Source: JAJZGK01 sp035538795 (GTDB lineage Bacteria; Pseudomonadota; Alphaproteobacteria; Rhodospirillales; Magnetospirillaceae). Taken from it: a stretch of DNA of 64,000 nt. Where the stretch lies: NCBI GenBank assembly GCA_035538795.1, contig DATLJS010000060.1:62001-126000 (forward strand), given 5' to 3'. Below the pieces are notes generated by a model, which was not told the DNA's origin, searched no databases, and worked only from the letters and a program-made list of their open reading frames with translations. Shown here piece by piece: positions 56,438 through 63,262 of the stretch; the first letter of the stretch is position 1, and every line of letters starts with the position of its first letter. The translations under genes were made by a program, and so were the position numbers.

Positions 56438-57502
56438 TCAGAACCTCAGCACCTTGGGCTGCTGGTGAGCCAGCTTGATCAGGGCCAGACTACGGGCCTG
56501 ATCGTCCTCGATGGACTTGGCCAGACGCTCCTGTTCGGACAGGCCGGCATAGCCGATGTCCTCGCCTTTCGACACCGCTTTCAGCACCGGCCCGCCGGAT
56601 TTGGGCAAAGCCTCCAGCGCCTCGACGCGGGACAGCAGGCGATCGCGCTCGGTGGACAACCGGCCCAGATGGTTGCGCAAGCTGTTCAGATCGCGCTGCA
56701 TTTTCATCAGGCCGCGCGGCCGGGCCGAAGCCGCGAAAGCGCCGCCGTCCGTATCGTCGGCCTCGCCATCCTGGGCATCATCGCCGTCGATCAGATAGGG
56801 TGCCAGAACGGCAACGCCGCTTTCCAGCCAACCGCGCACATCGTCGGGAATCGGCTGGTCGCCCAGAGCCCATTCGTCCTGCCAATCGCCGGAATCGTCC
56901 AGCCAGTCCAGCGATCCCAGCAGACCGGCCAGGCGTTCGCGGCTATAGCCGCCGGCCTCCGCGTCGGAAGCGAAATCGCTATCGCCGTCAGTGTCGTCAT
57001 CGTCATCGGCATCGCCGTCGGCGTTGAAAGGCACTTGCACCTCGGCGCCGTCGGCCTTGACCATGGTGAAGCTGGCCGAGGGAATGCACGGCAGATCGAC
57101 GATGGAAATTTCCGAAGGTTCGGCGGTATAGCGGGTCAGGCTGCCGTCGCGCCAGCGCTTCACATAGCGGCCGCCCGGCGAAAAGCCGGTATAGACGCCC
57201 TGCTCCACCTTTCGCCATTCGCCGTCGTCGACGATGCGGGCGGTCAGTTGGATGCTGCGGCTGGCGTCGTCGAAATGAATATCCTCCAGCTTGCCCACCG
57301 CCACCGGGCCATGCATGGCCCGCACGTTGCCGAAGCTTTTGCCGTCGGTGGCCTTCTGGACCGACTTCGACCAGGCCATGAAATGCCGTTTCGACGATTT
57401 ATAGTCGAACACTTCGCCCGCCCGATCGGGCGTTTCGTCGATCTGGCCGTAGACCAGCCGCTGGGCCGCGTCCACCTTGCACAAGGGAATGAACAAGCTC
57501 AT
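56438..57502 (-). CDS. prohead protease-like protein with scaffold-like C-terminus
   Basis: A 354-residue protein in the protease position before the capsid. The N-terminal half (about 1-170) resembles phage head maturation protease domains, with a candidate His in VRAMHGPVAVGKL and Ser in VYTGFSPGGRY. An acidic Asp-rich linker (about 175-205) and a helical C-terminus (LSTERDRLLSRVEALEAL) look like a scaffold tail. The ATG at 57502 has AAAGGAAAG upstream; the longer frame crosses a terminator and is rejected. Confidence 0.72.
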   Translation of the reverse strand: MSLFIPLCKVDAAQRLVYGQIDETPDRAGEVFDYKSSKRHFMAWSKSVQKATDGKSFGNVRAMHGPVAVGKLEDIHFDDASRSIQLTARIVDDGEWRKVEQGVYTGFSPGGRYVKRWRDGSLTRYTAEPSEISIVDLPCIPSASFTMVKADGAEVQVPFNADGDADDDDDTDGDSDFASDAEAGGYSRERLAGLLGSLDWLDDSGDWQDEWALGDQPIPDDVRGWLESGVAVLAPYLIDGDDAQDGEADDTDGGAFAASARPRGLMKMQRDLNSLRNHLGRLSTERDRLLSRVEALEALPKSGGPVLKAVSKGEDIGYAGLSEQERLAKSIEDDQARSLALIKLAHQQPKVLRF

Positions 57503-57528
57503 GAAGTCTTTCCTTTGGTTGAGGCAAC

Positions 57529-57557
57529 AAAAAACCTCCGGCCCGGCAGGACGGAGG
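57529..57557 (-). terminator. intrinsic terminator in the leader of the protease-like gene
   Basis: On the minus strand a 6-base stem (CCTCCG / CGGAGG, 11-base loop) is followed by six T. It lies about 170 bases downstream of the promoter module at 57733-57776 and 27 bases before the protease-like gene, so transcripts must pass it to reach the gene. Confidence 0.8.
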
Positions 57558-57732
57558 GAACGGATCGGTCGATGTTGGCAAAGGGACGAACCAAAGCCCG
57601 GATTGCTCGGACCGGGCATCAGCCGATTTCGACTATCAGCTCATTGAGGCAGTCGGGGCCAAGTCATTCAGACTTAGGATGACGGCGGCACCCTCGGCAC
57701 TTGCCCATCAGGCGCAACTCGGGCACGGACGC

Positions 57733-57776
57733 ATTGTCAAATTTTTCCGGAGCGGCGTCAAGAACAAAAAGAGAAC
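57733..57776 (-). promoter_or_regulatory. SOS-box promoter module, copy A
   Basis: In the 366-base gap between portal and protease-like genes. On the minus strand: LexA-type direct repeat GTTC-N7-GTTC (57762-57776), directly abutting the -35 TTGACG (57756-57761), a 17-base spacer, and -10 GACAAT (57733-57738). The spacer and hexamers match copies B and C closely (common core GTCAAATTTTT). Besides this module, the terminator at 57529-57557 and the extra frame at 57805-57903, I see nothing in this gap. Confidence 0.75.
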
Positions 57777-57868
57777 AATATCATTTTCCCGCCTTTCCCT
57801 TCCGCTACCGGAACAACATCCACTGCCCACCACTGGGCGTTCCGGCAGGTGCGCGGGGCTGGCCGCCG

Positions 57869-59179
57869 TTATGCTTCTCGAAAGGGCGGACCGGCACTGA
57901 CCGCCCCCCCTTCCCCTCTCAACCCCAGTCCCGCTCTCACCTCGGCGGGAGACAGCACTCCGGCGGCCAGATAGACCTGGGCGATCTTGGCCTGAGTCAG
58001 AGGATCGAGGTCGCTGGCTTCCTGCCAGGCGAACTCCAGGTCGGACCAACCGAAGCCGTCGCGCAAGGCGCGGTCCACCAGGTCTTTCACCCAGCGCATC
58101 AGCGGCAGCAAGCCTTCCTGCAACGCCTGATCGTGAGCGGTTTCGGCGGTCGCCCGGTTCATCTCCTTGACCAGCGCCTGGGGACTGAGGGAAAAGGCGA
58201 AACAAACGATGCGGGCCAGCCACTCGTCGTAATCGTCCTTCAGTCCGGCATCCTTGGTCTGCACGAAGCTTTTGGAAATGGTGGCCGGCACGAAGCGGGC
58301 ATGGCGGCGCTGGGCGGAATCCCCTTCCAGCAAAGCGTCCCAATAGGCTTGGAACTGACCGATCTGGTCCGGCGTCCAGGTCTCCGGCACGCCGATCAGG
58401 GCCTCGGGAACATTGCCCTCGGTATAATATTGAAGCTGATGCAACTGGCGGCGCAGAGCGATGTTGACGGTCATCACCACCTGCTCGACCGGGCTGTAGC
58501 CATAGACCCGGTGGGATCGCACGTTGCGCGGCAGATAATAAAGCTCGTCCGAGCGGTAATCCACCGCCGGCAGCCCCTTCAACACCTGCTGATAGGCCGG
58601 ATAGGGCGGAACCGGCGTGCGGCCGCGTTCGTCCAGCACCCGCTTGATGGTGGCGCCGTCGATGGGCTCCAGCGCCAGCAGGCGCCCGGCCTGGTCGCGG
58701 CGGGGATAGACGGTGGCGGCGTCGATCACCAACAGATCCTCGATCAGCATGCGCAGCCAGGAATCCCAGCCGTGCTCACCGTCGGGGCGGGCGAAAAAGT
58801 CGGCGGCGGCGGCGATGCGCGGATCGTCGTGAGCCGTCCGGGGAGCGCCGTTCAAGCCGATGCGCGGACGGATCACCCATCCCATCTTCGCGATCTGGTC
58901 CTTGCGGGTTTCGATGGCCAGCCGCATCAGGTCATAGGCGTCGGCCAGCCCCCGCAATTGCTCGAAGCCGATCGGCTCGGACTGCCGGGGCTGGGTGACC
59001 AGATTGTAACCCACCGGATAATCGAACTGCCGTCCTGCCGCTTGGGGAGCCGCCGGAGGCAGCGGGTCCATGGGGCCGAACCAATCCTCGGGAGCCTTGC
59101 CGCCCACCACCCAGCGCAGCCCTTGAGCCACGCGGGTCAGCAATCCGGGCTCGATGTCGATACCGCCGTCACGCGCCAT
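57869..59179 (-). CDS. phage portal protein
   Basis: A 436-residue HK97-type portal that forms the dodecameric ring for DNA entry. Segments such as AYDLMRLAIETRKDQIAKMGW, PIDGATIKRVLDERGR and VCFAFSLSPQALVKEMNRAT are characteristic. It follows the large terminase by 13 bases. Near the C-terminus the frame crosses a run of seven G (57904-57910); one G fewer would add about 32 residues that end in a GTPSGGQW motif and stop at 57805. The annotated end may therefore be an artefact or a slippage site. Confidence 0.9.
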   Translation of the reverse strand: MARDGGIDIEPGLLTRVAQGLRWVVGGKAPEDWFGPMDPLPPAAPQAAGRQFDYPVGYNLVTQPRQSEPIGFEQLRGLADAYDLMRLAIETRKDQIAKMGWVIRPRIGLNGAPRTAHDDPRIAAAADFFARPDGEHGWDSWLRMLIEDLLVIDAATVYPRRDQAGRLLALEPIDGATIKRVLDERGRTPVPPYPAYQQVLKGLPAVDYRSDELYYLPRNVRSHRVYGYSPVEQVVMTVNIALRRQLHQLQYYTEGNVPEALIGVPETWTPDQIGQFQAYWDALLEGDSAQRRHARFVPATISKSFVQTKDAGLKDDYDEWLARIVCFAFSLSPQALVKEMNRATAETAHDQALQEGLLPLMRWVKDLVDRALRDGFGWSDLEFAWQEASDLDPLTQAKIAQVYLAAGVLSPAEVRAGLGLRGEGGAVSAGPPFREA

Positions 59180-59192
59180 GTCGTGGATCTCC

Positions 59193-60560
59193 TTATGTCT
59201 GCTGGATCAAGGCGCGGCCATAAAAGTCGATCAGGCCGCCGCCGTCTTGTTGAAACAGGTTGAAGGCGCCGCTGGCCGCATCGGCGTCGTCGTCGTGCGC
59301 GGCTTCGGGAAAACCTTCGAGAGAGGATAGGAATTCCTCGCTCCAGGAGCCGCGCAGAACCGATACGTTCCCCGCCCGCGCCTGGGCCGAAAACGGCCCG
59401 AAGCGGGTGATCTTATCGCCGCTTTCCGGGGTGGCGGTGACGGAATAGCCGGCCAGTTGCCGCACCAGATACGCCGCCTGGGCCTTGCCCGCCTGCCCCG
59501 GATCCTGCGGCAGGCCGATGCGCACCGCCTTGCCGTCCGCCGCCGCCGTCGACAGCAGAAGCTGCTCCACCTCGCCGGGATTGCCGCGAAAGCGCTGAAC
59601 GTCGACGATCCAATAGCCGCCGACGCCGTCGCGCCCCATCTTGACCCCCACCGTCCAGTCGGGATCGTTGCTCTCGGTCTTGGCCGTGGCCGCCAGATCC
59701 CAATAGCGCACCAGCTTCAAACCGACGGGCGGAGCTTCGGCCAGCGGGCACCAGGCGCGGTGAAAATACAGCCCCGCCGCCGGCCTGATTTTCCAGTTCC
59801 CCGCCAACAGCCGTTCCCGCTCCACCGTGGGCAAGGCCAGCAAATTGGCGCGGTAGCCGGGGTCCGCCGACGATAGGGCCGGGTTGTCCTCCAATCTGGC
59901 GGGAACGAAAGTCACCGACTTGGGCGGCAGTCCGGGATGGCGGACGGCTAGGTCATCTGCGTCGTCAGCCCATTCCAGACGATCACCGACGCGGACGAAC
60001 CAGCGCAGCCGTCCGGCCCGTTCCGGGATCGGCAAACCGCTTTCGGCGTCGATCCACCACGAAATGAACCCGGCCACCCAACTGTCGGCGTCGGGATTGG
60101 TGGTGGCTCGGACATAAGGCCGCACGCCGCATAAGGAGCGGTTGCGCGACAGCATGTAGAAAAACTGCGCCCGGCTGAAATGGGTCAATTCGTCGAAGCA
60201 CAGCAGCGAGATCTGCGCCCCCTGCCAGTCGAACACCGTGCGCTCGTGCTCCAAATGACCGAAGCGGACGCGGGCGCCGGAAGGAAACTGCCACTCCAGC
60301 CCCTGAGTCCTGGCCTTGCCGCCCAGGGGCACATAAAGCTTGGCGCTTTCATCCCACAATCCGCCGGGATTTTTCACCTGGGTCAAAGTGCGGCGGAAAA
60401 TCACCGTGGTGAATTCGGCCTTGTCGCTGTGGCGCAGCGGCTCCAGCAGCAAGGCCCAGCTTTTGCCGCCGCCCGCGCCGCCGCCATAAATGGCGATGTC
60501 GGCCGGGCTTTTCAGGAACATCTCCTGGGGGCCGGGTTGGGGTTCGAGAACCGGCATCAT
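59193..60560 (-). CDS. terminase large subunit
   Basis: A 455-residue packaging ATPase-nuclease. The Walker A is GGGAGGGKSWALL, Walker B LLCFDELTHFS, and a coupling motif lies in YVRATTNPDADSW. The nuclease domain starts near residue 270 with the acidic RYWDLAATAK and DVQRFRGN segments. It has two start ATGs at 60560 and 60557. It sits 10 bases downstream of the small subunit gene. Confidence 0.92.
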   Translation of the reverse strand: MMPVLEPQPGPQEMFLKSPADIAIYGGGAGGGKSWALLLEPLRHSDKAEFTTVIFRRTLTQVKNPGGLWDESAKLYVPLGGKARTQGLEWQFPSGARVRFGHLEHERTVFDWQGAQISLLCFDELTHFSRAQFFYMLSRNRSLCGVRPYVRATTNPDADSWVAGFISWWIDAESGLPIPERAGRLRWFVRVGDRLEWADDADDLAVRHPGLPPKSVTFVPARLEDNPALSSADPGYRANLLALPTVERERLLAGNWKIRPAAGLYFHRAWCPLAEAPPVGLKLVRYWDLAATAKTESNDPDWTVGVKMGRDGVGGYWIVDVQRFRGNPGEVEQLLLSTAAADGKAVRIGLPQDPGQAGKAQAAYLVRQLAGYSVTATPESGDKITRFGPFSAQARAGNVSVLRGSWSEEFLSSLEGFPEAAHDDDADAASGAFNLFQQDGGGLIDFYGRALIQQT

Positions 60561-60570
60561 TCGCGTTCCA

Positions 60571-61059
60571 TCACTCACGCCCGTTATCGGGCAGCTTGTA
60601 GACCACCAATTCCGCCTGGGACGCATCGTCGCCGCTCTTGGGAGCGTCGTCGGCCTTGTCCAAGGCCAGCCGCAGCCGGGCGATGGTGGCGGCCAGCCGG
60701 ACGTTGCGGGCAAAGGCGGCGTCGCGCTTGTCCTCGGGCACGGCGCTTTCTTCGGCAAGGTAGACCGCCAGAGCGCGCCGCAAGGCAGCATCCTGAAGCA
60801 TCTGGAGCTGGCGCGAGGGATCGCCCTCCAGCGCTCCCTGCGCCTCCGCCTCCTCCGACGACACGGCGGGAGATGGTTCCGCGTCCGAGGAAGAAACCGG
60901 CCAGGTCGCGCGTCTGGCGGTCCGCCTTGCCGAAGAAAAGGTTTTCGAGAGACCGGCGTGCAGGCGGCAGAGGCCACCGCCGGCCGGTACAGGATTACGG
61001 CAGGCGTGGCCGCGCCGCGTCGCCGCTCCGCAGAGGGCTTTGTGCTGCTGGATGGTCAT
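60571..61059 (-). CDS. terminase small subunit-like protein
   Basis: A 162-residue protein upstream of the large terminase, hence the likely DNA-recognition subunit. The N-terminus has a CxxxxxxGxxCxxP-like cysteine/histidine pattern (KALCGAATRRGHACRNPV and GLCRLHAG), as in HGWP-type or zinc-ribbon proteins, then a low-complexity linker and a helical C-terminus (FARNVRLAATIARLRLALDKA). The ribosome site is weak. The role rests on position. Confidence 0.68.
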   Translation of the reverse strand: MTIQQHKALCGAATRRGHACRNPVPAGGGLCRLHAGLSKTFSSARRTARRATWPVSSSDAEPSPAVSSEEAEAQGALEGDPSRQLQMLQDAALRRALAVYLAEESAVPEDKRDAAFARNVRLAATIARLRLALDKADDAPKSGDDASQAELVVYKLPDNGRE

Positions 61060-61083
61060 CGTCTGTCCGGTTTGAGGTGCGCG

Positions 61084-61122
61084 AAAAGCAAAACGCCCCG
61101 GCGATGTCGCGCCAGGGCGTTT
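61084..61122. terminator. hairpin in the leader of the terminase operon (attenuator-like)
   Basis: A 13-base stem with one mismatch (AAACGCCCCGGCG against its near-complement, 6-base loop). It lies between promoter module B and the terminase small-subunit gene; on the minus strand it is followed by TGCTTTTC. The same hairpin occurs next to copy C. Confidence 0.6.
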
Positions 61123-61153
61123 GGAAAAGCCGCCGCAGCGATCCGTTGCGGTC

Positions 61154-61232
61154 GCTCGTCGGGCTCATGTGCAGTGTCAAATTTTTTCAGAGCGGAGTCA
61201 ACAGAAAAGTTCTTGTTATGTTCTTTTTCTTT
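61154..61232 (-). promoter_or_regulatory. SOS-box promoter module, copy B (upstream of terminase)
   Basis: On the minus strand: LexA-type direct repeat GAAC-N7-GAAC (61209-61223), seven bases, -35 TTGACT (61196-61201), 17-base spacer, -10 GACACT (61173-61178). A 33-base tract beginning GCTCGTCGGGCTCATG (61154 onward) is identical to copy C. The ohrR stop lies at the right end of the module. Confidence 0.75.
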
Positions 61233-61714
61233 TATCCCCGATCCGCCGCCAGGTTCAAGGCATCGCGCAAAGACAGCATGGCGTCGCGCAGCCCCACCAC
61301 GTCCTCCACCGGACGGCCGCAGGATTTCAGGATATTGCCGGGAACGGTCTTGGCCTGTTCGCGCAAGGCGCGTCCCTGATTTGTCAGGGCGATGCGCACT
61401 TGACGTTCGTCAGCGGCATCGCGGCGGCGGCTGATCAGCCCCGCCGCCTCCAACCGCTTCAGCAGCGGCGTCAGGGTTCCTGAATCCAGGTGCAGCAGCG
61501 CGCCGATTTCCTTCACCGCCAGCCCGTCCTGCTCCCATAGCACCAGCATGACCAGATATTGCGGATAGGTCAGACCCAGGCGGTCAAGAAACGGCTTATA
61601 GAGCCGGTTGAAGGCGTGAGCCGTGGAATAGACGGCGAAGCAGAGCTGGCTGCTCAGCAGCAACCCCTTGTCGCAATCGAATTCATCCGCATGTTCCGTT
61701 GTGGCGGCGGTCAT
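61232..61714 (-). CDS. ohrR: OhrR, MarR-family organic hydroperoxide sensor
   Basis: A 160-residue MarR-type repressor that is inactivated by organic hydroperoxides. The reactive cysteine is Cys25 in LLSSQLCFAVYS, the position found in OhrR proteins; the winged helix has GLTYPQYLVMLVLWEQDG and LLHLDSGTLTPLLKRLE. The ATG at 61714 follows GGAG; the frame before it is not supported. It is divergent from ohr, its usual target, with a candidate operator between them. The gene ends inside promoter module B. Confidence 0.92.
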   Translation of the reverse strand: MTAATTEHADEFDCDKGLLLSSQLCFAVYSTAHAFNRLYKPFLDRLGLTYPQYLVMLVLWEQDGLAVKEIGALLHLDSGTLTPLLKRLEAAGLISRRRDAADERQVRIALTNQGRALREQAKTVPGNILKSCGRPVEDVVGLRDAMLSLRDALNLAADRG

Positions 61715-61746
61715 CGCTCCGCTCCTTTTCTTGTCTGTTGCACAAG

Positions 61747-61775
61747 ATAATCGTGCGCCAGGAAACCTTGGGCAA
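61747..61775 (-). promoter_or_regulatory. promoter of ohrR
   Basis: On the minus strand TTGCCC (61770-61775) and GATTAT (61747-61752), 17-base spacer, 33 bases before the ohrR start. Confidence 0.55.
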
Positions 61776-61804
61776 GGGGCTAGGCTCCATCGCTCAAAAA
61801 TTTT

Positions 61805-61818
61805 AATTGCGCACAATT
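61805..61818. promoter_or_regulatory. candidate OhrR operator
   Basis: Inverted repeat AATTG-CGCA-CAATT. It lies over the -35 of the ohr promoter, as expected of a repressor site, and resembles the AATT-type half-sites known for OhrR. Confidence 0.5.
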
Positions 61819-61835
61819 TAATTTTAGACTAAACA
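61807..61835 (+). promoter_or_regulatory. promoter of ohr
   Basis: TTGCGC (61807-61812) and TAAACA (61830-61835) with 17 bases between, 59 bases before the ohr start and covered by the inverted repeat at 61805-61818. Confidence 0.55.
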
Positions 61836-61893
61836 CAATGCCATGCAGCGAACGGCGTCTCCCCCTCCGCCGTCAGACCGAAAGGAAGTCATC

Positions 61894-62319
61894 ATGTCCG
61901 TCAATGTTCTCTACACCACCAGCGCCACATCTTACGGCGGCCGCGACGGCCGTTCGGTGATCGAAGACGGCAGCCTGGAAGTCACCCTGTCCACGCCGAA
62001 AGAACTGGGCGGCGCCGGCGGTGAAGGCAACAATCCGGAACAACTGTTCGCCGCCGGTTACTCCGCCTGCTTCATCGGTGCCATGAAATTCGTCGCCTCG
62101 CAGGGCGGACCGAAGGTGCCGCAGGACACCCGTGTAACCGCCATCGTCGGCATCGGCCCTCGCTCTGAAGGCGGTTTCGGCCTGGACGTGGAATTGGAAG
62201 TCTCGTTGCCCGGCCTGGACCGCGCCGCCGCCGAGGATCTGGTCGCCAAGGCCCACCAGATTTGCCCCTACTCCAACGCCACCCGCAACAACGTTCCGGT
62301 GCGCCTGAAGGTTCTGTAA
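61894..62319 (+). CDS. ohr: Ohr, organic hydroperoxide reductase (OsmC family)
   Basis: A 141-residue thiol peroxidase that reduces organic hydroperoxides, probably with lipoylated protein as donor. The two catalytic cysteines are Cys59 (AAGYSACF) and Cys124 (HQICPYSNATR). The start MSVNVLYTTSATSYGGRDGR is typical. The ATG at 61894 is preferred over one 17 codons earlier. It is divergent from its regulator and ends at the hairpin next to promoter module C. Confidence 0.95.
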   Translation: MSVNVLYTTSATSYGGRDGRSVIEDGSLEVTLSTPKELGGAGGEGNNPEQLFAAGYSACFIGAMKFVASQGGPKVPQDTRVTAIVGIGPRSEGGFGLDVELEVSLPGLDRAAAEDLVAKAHQICPYSNATRNNVPVRLKVL

Positions 62320-62344
62320 AAGCCACCTCCTTTGCCGCAAAAGC

Positions 62345-62380
62345 AAACGCCCCGGCGCTGGTCGCCGGGGCGTTTCGTTT
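62345..62380. terminator. terminator of ohr; hairpin of module C
   Basis: A perfect 13-base stem (AAACGCCCCGGCG, 5-base loop) 25 bases after ohr. On the plus side it runs into TTTCGTTT. On the minus side it lies about 20 bases downstream of promoter module C, so it can also stop transcription from that promoter. Confidence 0.8.
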
Positions 62381-62384
62381 AGCT

Positions 62385-62460
62385 GCTCGTCGGGCTCATG
62401 TGCAGTGTCAAATTTTTCTCGAGCGGAGTCAATCAAAAAGTTCTTGTTTTGTTCTTATTT
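62385..62460 (-). promoter_or_regulatory. SOS-box promoter module, copy C
   Basis: On the minus strand: LexA-type direct repeat GAAC-N7-GAAC (62440-62454), seven bases, -35 TTGACT (62427-62432), 17-base spacer, -10 GACACT (62404-62409). Copy C and copy B bracket ohrR-ohr as direct repeats of about 75 bases. The next gene on the left is antisense (ohr), so copy C may have served the terminase before the cassette arrived. Confidence 0.75.
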
Positions 62461-63138
62461 TTTCACCATCCACGGCTCCGCTTCGGCTCCCAAGCCGTCC
62501 AGACGCCAACGGCTGAAAGCCAAACCGTCCAAACGAGCCCACAACCGCTCCAGAGCGGCGAACCATTGGCGATACTCGCCCCGCGTCAAAGCCACCCAGT
62601 CGTCGGAAGGGTAAGCCTCCAGCGGGCAATAACGCACCGGCACCAGCAGGTTGCGGCCGACGGCGTCCACCACCTCGACCATTTCATCGGAGTGGTCCTG
62701 AACGATCTTATCGCGGGCGTCGAAGACCGGCCCCAGCTCCTGATCGCCATCGCCCCAATCGGGCATGCCGCCATCGCCGCCATAACGCCGCAACAGCAAT
62801 GCCCCCATCCAATCCTCGCGGCTCATCTCCACCAAGCGATCATGAAGGACTTCGGCATCGGGATGCAAAACCGGGCGTTGCTGCCAGCCGGTGGCGTCGA
62901 TACGGCTGCCCAGCAGAGCGATCGCCTCCAATTGGGCACAGCCGCAGCCGGACCAGCGGCGCACCACCTGCACGCCGGGAGCGGCGTCGGCCTCGGCCTC
63001 GGGCGCCCACAGGCCGCGCCCGCTCATCTTGTCGGCTTTCTGGTCGCGGTAGACCCAAACCAGCAACGGGGCCAATCCGATGGAAACGCGATGGGGATGG
63101 GTGCGCGACGACGGCACCGGACTGCGCAAGAACGACAT
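62455..63138 (-). CDS. phage protein of unknown function, divergent from the repressor
   Basis: A 227-residue protein that I do not recognise. It is rich in Trp and Asp, with segments IGLAPLLVWVYRDQKADKMSG, WSGCGCAQLEAIALLG and an acidic C-terminus; no membrane segment or signal peptide. The ATG at 63138 follows GGAG and gives the shorter of two possible products. Its promoter overlaps the divergent repressor promoter, so it is probably under repressor control and acts early or as a switch gene. Confidence 0.65.
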   Translation of the reverse strand: MSFLRSPVPSSRTHPHRVSIGLAPLLVWVYRDQKADKMSGRGLWAPEAEADAAPGVQVVRRWSGCGCAQLEAIALLGSRIDATGWQQRPVLHPDAEVLHDRLVEMSREDWMGALLLRRYGGDGGMPDWGDGDQELGPVFDARDKIVQDHSDEMVEVVDAVGRNLLVPVRYCPLEAYPSDDWVALTRGEYRQWFAALERLWARLDGLAFSRWRLDGLGAEAEPWMVKK

Positions 63139-63176
63139 GAGGGAACTCCGCTTTCGCTTAGGGGTTGCGGATGGCA

Positions 63177-63205
63177 TTTGTACGTTTTTCGCAATTGAAC
63201 GTCAA
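63177..63205 (-). promoter_or_regulatory. leftward promoter opposite the repressor
   Basis: On the minus strand TTGACG (63200-63205) and TACAAA (63177-63182), 17-base spacer. It overlaps the repressor promoter head to head. Confidence 0.6.
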
Positions 63206-63223
63206 GAATGTTTTTGCCATTAT
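63195..63223 (+). promoter_or_regulatory. repressor promoter
   Basis: TTGAAC (63195-63200) and CATTAT (63218-63223), 17-base spacer, about 40 bases before the repressor start. The inverted repeat at 63212-63230 covers its -10 box. Confidence 0.6.
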
Positions 63224-63230
63224 TGCAAAA
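63212..63230. promoter_or_regulatory. candidate repressor operator
   Basis: TTTTGC and GCAAAA, 6-base arms 7 bases apart. It lies over the repressor -10 box and next to the leftward -35 box, so one bound repressor could affect both. A related TTTTTCGCAA half-site stands at 63184-63193. Confidence 0.5.
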
Positions 63231-63262
63231 CGATTGGAAGCAACGCATCACGGAATCTCCCC

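Noticed and set aside
54011..57682. A 1223-codon open frame on the plus strand opposite the phage head genes
   Set aside because: It is antisense to clear capsid, connector and protease genes with good ribosome sites. Long antisense frames are common in GC-rich DNA, and the product has no family pattern.
60995..61180. A 61-codon frame beginning just after promoter module B
   Set aside because: It runs through the hairpin and overlaps the terminase small-subunit gene; copy C has only a 6-codon counterpart, so a conserved leader peptide is not supported.
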